13,695 nucleotides of DNA from Ruminococcus sp. UBA4350 (GTDB lineage: Bacteria; Bacillota; Clostridia; Oscillospirales; Ruminococcaceae), in NCBI GenBank assembly GCA_002394125.1, contig DGSY01000060.1:1-13695 (forward strand), given 5' to 3'. How positions within the stretch are numbered: the first letter of the stretch is position 1; every line of letters begins with the position of its first letter. The notes under the pieces are model-generated. The model saw nothing but the letters and a program-made list of their open reading frames with translations, was not told where the DNA came from and made no database searches. Shown one piece after another: positions 7,773 through 13,653 of the stretch. The translations under genes were made by a program, and so were the position numbers.

Positions 7773-8194
7773 GCTTCAGAATCCGCTTTTCCGAGATCAC
7801 GCGCATAGGCGCCGAGCAGACCGTTGACGAAACGCACATCATCTCCGTTGCAGCTGTATGTCTCTGCGAGCGCGACTGCCTCAGATATTGCGGCATTTGT
7901 CGGCGTGCCGTCATCATAATTGATCTCGTAAACTGCAAGCCGGAGAATGGAAAGCGTCAGCTTTGAGATTCTGGAGATCTGGCGCTTGGGGCTGTACTTG
8001 TCAATGACCGCATCAATGGCATCGCGGTGCGCGAGCGTACCGTCAACCAGCTCCCTGACCTTTTCATTGACAATGATCTCGTCGATCTCCTCAGCGATCG
8101 CATACAGTTCTTCGATCGGATCATCACGCAGCGCAGTCTCAAAAAGCAGCTTCATTGCGCTGTCACGGATCTCCCGTCTTGTATATTCTGGCAT
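7769..8194 (-). CDS. nusB: Transcription antitermination factor NusB
   Basis: Small helical protein that binds boxA RNA with NusE (S10) and supports antitermination of rRNA operons. The 141-residue product carries the family landmarks: YTRREIRDSAMKLLFE at the N-terminus, a central DAVIDKYSPKRQISRISKL segment, LSILRLAVYEI, and the ending AISEAVALAETY ... RFVNGLLGAYAR. Length is normal. The ATG at 8194 has AAGGA seven bases upstream and starts 17 bp after the Asp23-family gene. The stop overlaps the start of the TsaD-like gene. Neighbouring yqhY-nusB is a long-conserved pair in Firmicutes. Confidence 0.96.
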   Translation of the reverse strand: MPEYTRREIRDSAMKLLFETALRDDPIEELYAIAEEIDEIIVNEKVRELVDGTLAHRDAIDAVIDKYSPKRQISRISKLTLSILRLAVYEINYDDGTPTNAAISEAVALAETYSCNGDDVRFVNGLLGAYARDLGKADSEA

Positions 8195-8211
8195 TTGATA
8201 TTCCTTTCGGC

Positions 8212-8556
8212 TTAATCTTCAAACAAAATATCGGAAGCGATCACATGAACCTTGGAAACGATCACACCGGTCATATTCTGCACATTTTCCTTGATATTTT
8301 CCTGTACCTGCTCTGCAACGGTCGTCAGGCGGCAGCCGCTGACGAGGATCAGCCGGACGGTGATCTCGACCAGATCATTGACGACCTGAACGGTGACAGG
8401 GGCGGCAGTCGGCTTGAACAGGGTTGCCTTGCCCTCTGCGAGATCGGCAACGCCTTCGATTTCCTTTGCAGCAACGGCAGCGATCGAGCGGATCACATTC
8501 TCAGAGATCTTGACATCGCCGGCCGTCGAGGCTTTCTTCGGATATTGATTGCTCAT
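8212..8556 (-). CDS. Asp23/Gls24 family envelope stress response protein (YqhY-like)
   Basis: A 114-residue Asp23/DUF322 protein. Family members include Staphylococcus Asp23 and Bacillus YqhY; YqhY is linked genetically to acetyl-CoA carboxylase control, but the molecular function is not settled. Family features seen: GDVKISENVIRSIAAVAAKE (residues 13-32), EGVADLAEG (34-42), central beta strands VTVQVVNDLVEITVRLILVS, and the C-terminal QENIKENVQNMTGVIVSKVH. The frame runs upstream to 8661, but I chose the ATG at 8556: it has AAGGAGGG nine bases upstream and the longer form would run across the promoter and leader hairpin. It is the first gene after the sigma-A-type promoter. accB and accC, which precede yqhY in Bacillus, are absent here. 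Confidence 0.93.
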   Translation of the reverse strand: MSNQYPKKASTAGDVKISENVIRSIAAVAAKEIEGVADLAEGKATLFKPTAAPVTVQVVNDLVEITVRLILVSGCRLTTVAEQVQENIKENVQNMTGVIVSKVHVIASDILFED

Positions 8557-8565
8557 GATTTTGGG

Positions 8566-8573
8566 CCCTCCTT
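8566..8573 (-). promoter_or_regulatory. Shine-Dalgarno of the Asp23-family gene
   Basis: The minus strand reads AAGGAGGG, nine bases before the ATG at 8556. It decides that start over an in-frame upstream ATG at 8661. Confidence 0.85.
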
Positions 8574-8591
8574 GTGCTGAACACGGAAAAT

Positions 8592-8624
8592 CAGACGGAC
8601 GGCAGTTCGCCCGCCGTCTGTCTG
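8592..8624 (-). promoter_or_regulatory. Leader hairpin of the yqhY-nusB operon
   Basis: CAGACGGACGGC (8592-8603) and GCCGTCTGTCTG (8613-8624) form a 12-bp stem with one imperfect pair around a 9-base loop. In the minus-strand transcript it begins about 10 bases after the predicted start site and is followed by ATTTTCC, a short T-run, then by the Shine-Dalgarno about 20 bases on. It could be a 5' stabilising hairpin or a weak attenuator; the T-run is too short for a confident terminator call. It is flanked on the promoter side by the perfect palindrome GTATATATAC (8624-8633). Confidence 0.55.
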
Positions 8625-8640
8625 TATATATACATATCCT

Positions 8641-8669
8641 ATTATAACATATTTTTCGCATTCGTACAA
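8641..8669 (-). promoter_or_regulatory. Extended -10 sigma-A promoter for yqhY-nusB-...-recN
   Basis: On the minus strand the -35 element is TTGTAC (8664-8669) and the -10 is a perfect TATAAT (8641-8646), with exactly 17 bases between them. A TG one base upstream of the -10 (8648-8649) makes it an extended -10. Transcription would start near 8634, giving a leader of about 80 bases. This separates the housekeeping operon from the sporulation operon upstream. Confidence 0.88.
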
Positions 8670-8677
8670 CCTTTTTT

Positions 8678-8700
8678 TCAAAAAACTTTGGCTTTTTTGA
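8678..8700 (-). terminator. AT-rich inverted repeat after spoIIIAH, possible weak terminator
   Basis: TCAAAAAA (8678-8685) and TTTTTTGA (8693-8700) are perfect inverted copies with a 7-base loop, just after the spoIIIAH stop. There are no GC pairs in the core, and on the minus strand the stem is followed by an A-run, so it would be a poor intrinsic terminator. Read-through into the yqhY operon during sporulation is possible. Confidence 0.3.
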
Positions 8701-8702
8701 AT

Positions 8703-9308
8703 TTAATCAGCGGGAACCGCATCCGCCGGGGCATCTGCTGCGACCTCAAAAATCCGGATGCCCTCTGCCGGTACTTCGGATTCCGTGAGGACGATCTCCT
8801 TGATCGCGGCGGCCTGTGCAGCGTCTAGCCCGTCACTCTCAACGACAACCTTTGCGGTATCTCCGTCAAGATAGACGACACAGTCGCGGTAGCCCTGCGA
8901 GAGGATCAGGCTTTCGATGACGGCCTCGCTTTTCATCTGCTTCGAGAGGCTGACCGCGTCGATCGCATTCGTCACCATTTCGTCGTTGCTGAGGTCGCCG
9001 CCGCCAATGATGCTCTGGAGTGTCTGCACGGCGTAATCGCGGCTGCTCTGCTTATCAAGCCTTGCCTGCGCGAAATAATCCGCCTGCGCGGGAACGGCAT
9101 TGACCATTTCAGCCGTGCCGTAATCGAGCAGATCATCTGCGGCAGCGGGTGAAGCTGCCTGCTCTGCATCGCCGCGGAACGATTCCGCAGGAATCAGACC
9201 GTTTCCGCCTGCGAGGACATAGTTCAGATAGACAGCTGCGCCGAGAACCAGTGTCAGAGCGCTCAGGACGAGCTGCTTTTTTCCGATGATCATGCTGGGC
9301 TTTTTCAT
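8703..9308 (-). CDS. spoIIIAH: Stage III sporulation protein SpoIIIAH
   Basis: Mother-cell membrane protein whose extracellular YscJ/FliF-like domain binds SpoIIQ from the forespore and forms a ring in the SpoIIIA-SpoIIQ channel. The 201-residue product has a short basic N-terminus (KKPSMIIGKKQ), one membrane segment (about residues 12-33), an Ala/Pro/Asp-rich linker to about residue 72, and a C-terminal ring-forming domain starting near YFAQARLDKQSSRDYAVQ and containing SIIGG, LILSQGYRDCVVYLDGD and KEIVLTESEVP. The frame is open to 9503, but the ATG at 9308 places the basic/TM start correctly and has AAAGGAG ten bases upstream. It begins 16 bp after spoIIIAG. Length is close to the Bacillus protein (218). 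Confidence 0.95.
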   Translation of the reverse strand: MKKPSMIIGKKQLVLSALTLVLGAAVYLNYVLAGGNGLIPAESFRGDAEQAASPAAADDLLDYGTAEMVNAVPAQADYFAQARLDKQSSRDYAVQTLQSIIGGGDLSNDEMVTNAIDAVSLSKQMKSEAVIESLILSQGYRDCVVYLDGDTAKVVVESDGLDAAQAAAIKEIVLTESEVPAEGIRIFEVAADAPADAVPAD

Positions 9309-9318
9309 GGGATATGTT

Positions 9319-9325
9319 CTCCTTT
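9319..9325 (-). promoter_or_regulatory. Shine-Dalgarno that fixes the spoIIIAH start
   Basis: AAAGGAG on the minus strand, ten bases before the ATG at 9308 and touching the spoIIIAG stop codon. It rejects the long upstream extension through spoIIIAG. Confidence 0.8.
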
Positions 9326-9873
9326 CAGTTGACAGTGCCGGATGCTTTTCCGACATAGATATTTGCGGCCGGTATGCCGAGCAGTGCCGCTGCTGCCTGT
9401 GTGACGCGCTCTCGGACTGCCGCATGGCTGCCGCCGCTGCACAGGATCGCCGCACCGCAGACCGCCGGATACTTTGTCTCCGCAATGAGCGCGGATTCCG
9501 CATTGCCGGAGCGCGTCAGAACGGGTGCGGATTCGGTCTGTGCGCCGTTCTGATTGCGGGAGGCCTTCACCTCCTCCGCAAAGATCTGTTCGGAGGAGCC
9601 GCCGAGCGTCACCATGACAGTGACCTGCCCGACGCCCTCCATCTGCGAGAGCAGCGCCGTGAGCCGTTCTTCGAGCTGGATGCGGTAAATATCCGGATCT
9701 GCGGAGGCTTCTGTGATCGAGACGGATTCCTGTTCCCTTTCTGCATCGTTTTTCTTCGGCAGCAGACCGGAGAGCAGGATCAGCGCGATTCCTGCGGCAC
9801 CGAGTATGACGATGATGCGGATACTGTTGTCTCCGGTGAATCTTCCGCGCAGCCGCTCCAGCCATTCAGGCAT
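9325..9873 (-). CDS. spoIIIAG: Stage III sporulation protein SpoIIIAG
   Basis: Membrane-anchored ring protein of the SpoIIIA-SpoIIQ complex; the Bacillus soluble domain assembles into a large cup-shaped oligomer related to secretion-system rings. The 182-residue product has a cytosolic start (MPEWLERLRGRF), one membrane segment (about residues 19-38), then an extracellular part: a charged linker, LEERLTALLSQMEGVGQVTVMVTL, the SSEQIFAEEVK segment, and the ring-building C-terminus with YPAVCGAAILCSGG, RERVTQAAAALLGIPAANIYV. Length is a little under the Bacillus protein (229). The start overlaps spoIIIAF by 8 bp; spoIIIAH follows after 16 bp. Confidence 0.94.
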   Translation of the reverse strand: MPEWLERLRGRFTGDNSIRIIVILGAAGIALILLSGLLPKKNDAEREQESVSITEASADPDIYRIQLEERLTALLSQMEGVGQVTVMVTLGGSSEQIFAEEVKASRNQNGAQTESAPVLTRSGNAESALIAETKYPAVCGAAILCSGGSHAAVRERVTQAAAALLGIPAANIYVGKASGTVN

Positions 9874-10336
9874 CGGGTTCGCCTCCCTCCGTGATCGTGA
9901 TAGAATCGCCGAGCCATTCCCGCAGACAGACGGTGCCGGTCAGCAGATTGCCGGTCACTTTGACCTCAATGATATCTATGCCGCCGGTCTCCGGAATATG
10001 CACGGTGACGGATTCCACGGTACAGCCGGATTCTTTTTCCGTCAGTGCATGATTCAGTGCCGTGCGGATGCTCTCCGCCGCAGCCTGTTCCTGCATCCGC
10101 TTCGCATTCTCGGTGATATCCTCTGCGGTAAGCTGAGTTTCATGTATATCGGATACCATGCCGCCGCCAGTAATCTTTGTCAGCGGCGTAAGGATGACCG
10201 TCATCATGATAATTGCAAAGATCAGCCGGATCTGCTTTTCAAATTTTTCCAGCGGAACAATATATTCCGCCGCCGTCAGGCCGATCGCTGTGCAGCAGGC
10301 CGCGAGAACGGCTGTGCGTATGGAGTCCGTAATCAT
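9866..10336 (-). CDS. spoIIIAF: Stage III sporulation protein SpoIIIAF
   Basis: Membrane component of the SpoIIIA complex with a C-terminal ring-building-motif domain. The 156-residue product has two predicted membrane segments (about residues 6-27 and 36-53: IRLIFAIIMMTVILTPLTKI), then a soluble domain with the helix TENAKRMQEQAAAESIRTAL and strands VESVTVHIPETG and IEVKVTG. The translation can start at ATG 10336 or at an immediately preceding GTG at 10339; a weak GGA lies at acceptable distance from both, so the choice is unsettled by one codon. It follows spoIIIAE by only a few bases and overlaps spoIIIAG by 8 bp. Shorter than the Bacillus protein (206), mainly in the linker between membrane and soluble parts. 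Confidence 0.92.
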   Translation of the reverse strand: MITDSIRTAVLAACCTAIGLTAAEYIVPLEKFEKQIRLIFAIIMMTVILTPLTKITGGGMVSDIHETQLTAEDITENAKRMQEQAAAESIRTALNHALTEKESGCTVESVTVHIPETGGIDIIEVKVTGNLLTGTVCLREWLGDSITITEGGEPDA

Positions 10337-10339
10337 CAC

Positions 10340-11464
10340 CTAATTTCCGAGGAGCAGCAGCATGATCGCACTGGAAAAGATCAGCATGACTGCGAAGCAG
10401 AACAGAAGCGCGAAGGCCGCTGAAAGAATATCCAGCATATTGTGATAGAGCTTTGCCATTGACGATGCGCCCGCTGTTTCCGCAAGAAACTGCATGAGCC
10501 AGTAGACCAGGCGGTAAAGGATCAGTGAGAGCATCGGCGGCAGCACGAGCCAGAGAATGACGAGAATCCCGATCCCGCCAACACCGTTGCGCAGCAGCCG
10601 GATACTGCCCTGCACCGTGCCGTATGCATCGGAGACAGCGCCGCCGATCACGGGAACAGCGCTGGATGCAATGAGCTTCAATGATTTTGCCGCGAGCGAA
10701 TCCGCAGCTGATGCCGCAAAGCTCCGGACAGACAACAGCGCGGAGAACAAAGCCATGAGGAAACCGAGCAGCCATGTCACGCCCTTGTGAATACCGGAGA
10801 CAAAGCAGCCGAGATGCAGCTTCGGATTGACGGCATCCACAATGCCGAGTGCGGCAGCCATTTGCAGCAGAGGAAACAGGATCCCGCCGGCGATCTGCAT
10901 GACGGTCTCCGTCAGGAACAGCACGAAGATCTGATAGGCCGCGCCGCCTGCGACGGAACCGCCCGCCGCAATAAATGCCGCAAATACCGGTACATAGCTG
11001 CCCATAAACACGCGCCCCGTCTGGAATGCATCGGCCGTCCGGATGAGACAGGTGCAGAGCGGAGATGCCGCTGCCGTCACGCAGAGCAGCGTCCCGACCG
11101 CATCAAACAGCGCTTTCATCGAAGGATGTGCCGCTGCATCATTCAGGCTGCTGAGAACTGTTGTCAGGACGGTCAGCGCGAGCAGTGTGCCGCAGAGCCG
11201 GAGCGGTGCAACCGCTTCATCTGCCGCCGTATGCAGAACGGTTTGCAGCATTTCCGAGGGCGAGATCGTCAGCAGCGATTCCGGATCCGATGCAGAAAGA
11301 CCGGATTCCGTGAGATACGGCTGTGCGGCTTCCGGTATTTCAATATTATCTGCTGCATCGCGCAGCCTGTCCGCCGGATCGCTCTCCGCTGCGCAGGGAA
11401 TCCCCGCAGCCAGCGCGATCACGGTCAGCAACAGCATTATGATAATCCGAATCCGGAAACGCAT
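10340..11464 (-). CDS. spoIIIAE: Stage III sporulation protein SpoIIIAE
   Basis: Polytopic mother-cell membrane protein, probably a core channel or permease-like part of the SpoIIIA machine. The 374-residue product begins with a signal peptide-like segment (basic MRFRIR, hydrophobic core, possible cleavage after GIPCAA near residue 26), then a short acidic stretch and about seven hydrophobic segments, including LLALTVLTTVLSSL, the conserved FMGSYVPVFAAFIAAGG (about residues 153-169), LFPLLQMAAALGIVDAV and the C-terminal FALLFCFAVMLIFSSAIMLL. Family hallmark SSAVPVIGGAVSDAYGTV is present. Length compares with 399 in Bacillus. GGAGG lies seven bases before the ATG, inside the end of spoIIIAD; the two genes overlap by 28 bp. 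Confidence 0.95.
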   Translation of the reverse strand: MRFRIRIIIMLLLTVIALAAGIPCAAESDPADRLRDAADNIEIPEAAQPYLTESGLSASDPESLLTISPSEMLQTVLHTAADEAVAPLRLCGTLLALTVLTTVLSSLNDAAAHPSMKALFDAVGTLLCVTAAASPLCTCLIRTADAFQTGRVFMGSYVPVFAAFIAAGGSVAGGAAYQIFVLFLTETVMQIAGGILFPLLQMAAALGIVDAVNPKLHLGCFVSGIHKGVTWLLGFLMALFSALLSVRSFAASAADSLAAKSLKLIASSAVPVIGGAVSDAYGTVQGSIRLLRNGVGGIGILVILWLVLPPMLSLILYRLVYWLMQFLAETAGASSMAKLYHNMLDILSAAFALLFCFAVMLIFSSAIMLLLLGN

Positions 11465-11850
11465 GACAGCACCTCCCTGATGAGCGACAAAAGCGGTTTC
11501 AGCAGCGGGATCGCAAGCAGCATCAGCGCGATTTTACCCGTCAGCATGACAGCAGATGCCGCAGCGGATTCACCGCCGTCCTTACAGATATCCGCAGCAA
11601 GCTGAGTGACGATGCAGATGCCCGCTGATTTTGCGATACAGGCAGTCTGATCGGGCAACAGTCCGCCCGCAGTCAGCAGTCCGTCGATCTCACTGAGGAT
11701 CGGCGTCATGGCCGTGACAGCAGCGGCAGTCAGCGCGACAGAGACCAGCAGCGTCAGCAGCATGGCCTGCTCCTCGGCATAGCGGCGAAGCAGCTTCGCG
11801 ATCAGCACTGCCGTGACCGAAAGCCCCGCGATCTGCAATGCCGTCACCAT
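11437..11850 (-). CDS. spoIIIAD: Stage III sporulation protein SpoIIIAD
   Basis: Small multi-spanning membrane component of the SpoIIIA complex, a relative of SpoIIIAC. The 137-residue product has several hydrophobic segments: ALQIAGLSVTAVLIAKLL, LLVSVALTAAAVTAMTPIL, GICIVTQLAADIC, and GKIALMLLAIPLLKPLLSLI. The cytosolic-loop motif EEQAMLLTL near residue 26 closely matches EEQAMLTTL in the preceding SpoIIIAC. The conserved CKDGGESAAAS before the last segment is present. Length matches the Bacillus protein (133). The ATG overlaps the end of spoIIIAC by 7 bp and the gene runs 28 bp into spoIIIAE. Confidence 0.94.
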   Translation of the reverse strand: MVTALQIAGLSVTAVLIAKLLRRYAEEQAMLLTLLVSVALTAAAVTAMTPILSEIDGLLTAGGLLPDQTACIAKSAGICIVTQLAADICKDGGESAAASAVMLTGKIALMLLAIPLLKPLLSLIREVLSCVSGFGLS

Positions 11851-12041
11851 AATCCGAATACCGATTTGACCGTGTCAAACAGCGTCTGGATCTCCGAAAT
11901 GACGAGCATCAGCACGACGATCAGACCGGCGAGTGTCGTGAGCATCGCCTGCTCCTCGCGTTCGGCGCGTTTCAGGACAAGATTCAGGACGGCGACGATA
12001 ATGCCGATGCCGGCGACCTTGAATATTAGGTCGATGTTCAT
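11844..12041 (-). CDS. spoIIIAC: Stage III sporulation protein SpoIIIAC
   Basis: Small two-spanning membrane protein of the SpoIIIA complex. The 65-residue product has two hydrophobic helices (about residues 5-23 and 37-55) joined by a charged loop KRAEREEQAMLTTL, and ends IQTLFDTVKSVFGLW. It is the normal size for the family (68 in Bacillus). A GGAG lies eight bases before the ATG, within the 24-bp gap after spoIIIAB. It overlaps spoIIIAD by 7 bp. Confidence 0.94.
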   Translation of the reverse strand: MNIDLIFKVAGIGIIVAVLNLVLKRAEREEQAMLTTLAGLIVVLMLVISEIQTLFDTVKSVFGLW

Positions 12042-12065
12042 GCAAACAGCTCCGTTTCAGCAAAT

Positions 12066-12557
12066 TTACAGCAGGAGAATCGAGAAAAACAGGGCGCCGA
12101 GAATGCCGATGCTCCGGCAGACAGGCGCCTTTTTGCCGCAGCGGATCTCTGCGGCGGACTGCACCTCGCTGAGCCGTTCGAGACAAAGCTCCAGCGTAGC
12201 GACCTGACCGTCGAGCGTGCTGTTGCCGAGCGTATCCCCGACGGTCAGAAGAACAGCGCGTTCCTCCGGTGTCAGCGAGCGGTCATTCCGGATCGCATCG
12301 CGCCAGCAGTAAGGGAATTGCTCTGCATTCCCCGCTGCTGCCTGCAAAAAGCAAAGCGGTGCAAAGTCCGGTATTGCGGCAGTATGGCGGATGAGATCGG
12401 CAGTCAGCGGAAGTGTCCCGCGCAGCTCCGTTATCATGGCCGTGACCATTTGGCGCAGCAGCCGCAGCCTTGCAGGATATGCTGAGAGACTGCGGGCGGC
12501 AGCACCGCCGCAAAGTGTTCCTGCACAGAGAATCAGTATGACACCGAGCAGCTTCAT
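12066..12557 (-). CDS. spoIIIAB: Stage III sporulation protein SpoIIIAB
   Basis: Inner-membrane component of the SpoIIIA complex, with weak resemblance to type II secretion GspF-type proteins. The 163-residue product has an N-terminal membrane segment (MKLLGVILILCAGTLCGGAA), the conserved RLRLLRQMVTAMITELRGTL, a long helical cytosolic domain with LTPEERAVLLTVGDTLGNST and GQVATLELCLERL, and a C-terminal hydrophobic helix SIGILGALFFSILLL. The frame is open to 12602, but the ATG at 12557 overlaps the spoIIIAA stop (ATGA), gives the normal N-terminus and matches the family length (171 in Bacillus). Confidence 0.94.
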   Translation of the reverse strand: MKLLGVILILCAGTLCGGAAARSLSAYPARLRLLRQMVTAMITELRGTLPLTADLIRHTAAIPDFAPLCFLQAAAGNAEQFPYCWRDAIRNDRSLTPEERAVLLTVGDTLGNSTLDGQVATLELCLERLSEVQSAAEIRCGKKAPVCRSIGILGALFFSILLL

Positions 12558-13489
12558 CCGGCACCGCCCCGCAATGACATTGTTGCGAGAACCTGTCCGC
12601 ACTGATTGCCGGAGCCGAGTAGAACCGCTGTCCGGAACGCGCCGGATTCGATCAGCCTGTTGATCTGCGGACGCTGCCGGAGCGAAGCAAGACTGCCCGC
12701 GTGTGCGGATGCAATGATCTGCACACCGGTATGCAGCGAGCCGATCAGCGCATCTGCTTCATCATCCGAGCCGATTTCGTCGCAGATCAGTATATCCGGA
12801 GACATGACGCGCACTGCGATCTCAACGCCCTCCGCCTTCGGATAGCCGTCTAGAATATCGGTCTGAGCACCAAGATCGAACTGCGGCATTCCGTTCTGCA
12901 TTGCGGCAAGCTCACCGCGTGAATCCAGCAGCGTGACCTTATGCGATGCGCTGAGGAGCCGTGCAATATCGCGCAGGATCGTTGTTTTTCCGGATGCAGG
13001 TGCGCCTGCGATCAGCAGTCCGCCGCGCTCCGGATGTATGGCCGGATTGCGCAGCAGTTCCTCCGCGCAGCCGATCCGCTCCGATGCGATCCGGATATTC
13101 AGGCCGCTGATCTGCCGGACTGTCTCAATGCGGTCACCCTGCATGACCGCTGTGCCGCAGATGCCGGCTCTGCTGCCGCCGCGGATCGTGACAAATCCCT
13201 GCCGGATCGCAGGCTGCCAGCTGTGGATCGAATGCGAGCAAAGATTCTGGAATACAGTATCCATGAGCTGCCGGCTGACAAGGATCCCTTCCGCAGAAAG
13301 GGAGGCGAGTTTGCCGTCCTTCGTAACGGTCATCGCACCGCCCTGCATGACGGCTTGTACGCTTTTGCCGATGCGAAGACGCAGCTCGCGGATCTCCGAT
13401 GCCTGTTCTGCGGAAATGCGGCTGAGCGGCTGCCGGATCTCGGCAGGGAAATAGGGGATTGCCTCACGGAATTTGGTTCTGACTGTCAT
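12554..13489 (-). CDS. spoIIIAA: Stage III sporulation protein SpoIIIAA (secretion-type ATPase)
   Basis: Cytosolic AAA+/secretion-type ATPase thought to power the SpoIIIA-SpoIIQ channel between mother cell and forespore. The 311-residue product (307 in Bacillus) has an N-terminal domain with EIRELRLRIGKSV, the segment RGGSRAGICGTA (103-114), SGLNIRIASE (128-137), Walker A GAPASGKTT (162-170), LLDSRGELAA, Walker B ILICDEIG (233-240; D237/E238) and the sensor-like SAHAGSL (261-267). The ATG at 13489 has GGCGG seven bases upstream. First gene of the eight-gene operon; the upstream 160 bp hold two terminators and a possible sigma-E promoter. Confidence 0.96.
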   Translation of the reverse strand: MTVRTKFREAIPYFPAEIRQPLSRISAEQASEIRELRLRIGKSVQAVMQGGAMTVTKDGKLASLSAEGILVSRQLMDTVFQNLCSHSIHSWQPAIRQGFVTIRGGSRAGICGTAVMQGDRIETVRQISGLNIRIASERIGCAEELLRNPAIHPERGGLLIAGAPASGKTTILRDIARLLSASHKVTLLDSRGELAAMQNGMPQFDLGAQTDILDGYPKAEGVEIAVRVMSPDILICDEIGSDDEADALIGSLHTGVQIIASAHAGSLASLRQRPQINRLIESGAFRTAVLLGSGNQCGQVLATMSLRGGAG

Positions 13490-13519
13490 TGCATGACCGC
13501 CTTTCGTCTGTCTTGGTAT

Positions 13520-13547
13520 ATCCTATGCGGGACAAGGCAGCATTAGA
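13520..13547 (-). promoter_or_regulatory. Possible sigma-E-like promoter of the spoIIIA operon
   Basis: On the minus strand CATAGGAT (13520-13527) matches six of eight positions of the sigma-E -10 CATACAAT type, and TCTAATG (13541-13547) is a weak -35 match with a 13-base spacer, one or two short of usual. Start would fall near 13513, about 24 bases before spoIIIAA. The operon is sigma-E-driven in Bacillus, so the position is right, but the sequence match is modest. Confidence 0.4.
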
Positions 13548-13551
13548 AGCA

Positions 13552-13577
13552 GAAAAGCCTGTACCGAAGTACAGGCT
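13552..13577 (-). terminator. Second of two tandem intrinsic terminators (UUCG loop)
   Basis: AGCCTGTAC (13556-13564) and GTACAGGCT (13569-13577) form a perfect 9-bp stem. On the minus strand the loop is TTCG closed by C-G, the very stable tetraloop, followed by TTTCTG. It sits after the first terminator and isolates spoIIIAA from the upstream gene. Confidence 0.75.
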
Positions 13578-13594
13578 GTGTGTGCATGATATAC

Positions 13595-13633
13595 AAAAAC
13601 TGCCCCGAGGCGCTTTGAAACGCTTCGGGGCAG
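13595..13633 (-). terminator. First intrinsic terminator after the right-edge gene
   Basis: CTGCCCCGAGGCG (13600-13612) and CGCTTCGGGGCAG (13621-13633) form a GC-rich 13-bp stem with one imperfect pair and an 8-base loop. On the minus strand it is followed by TTTTT (13595-13599). It lies 20 bases after the stop of the partial gene at the window edge. Confidence 0.9.
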
Positions 13634-13653
13634 AAGGTATGCAGAGAATGTAT

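Noticed and set aside
6831..7808. A 325-codon plus-strand open frame opposite the TsaD-like gene
   Set aside because: Shadow of the real minus-strand gene; composition is rich in Arg, Cys and His and shows no family motif.
8212..8661. Longer version of the Asp23-family protein starting at 8661
   Set aside because: It would translate through the promoter -10, the leader hairpin and the Shine-Dalgarno; the extra residues are Arg/Cys-rich and unlike the family.
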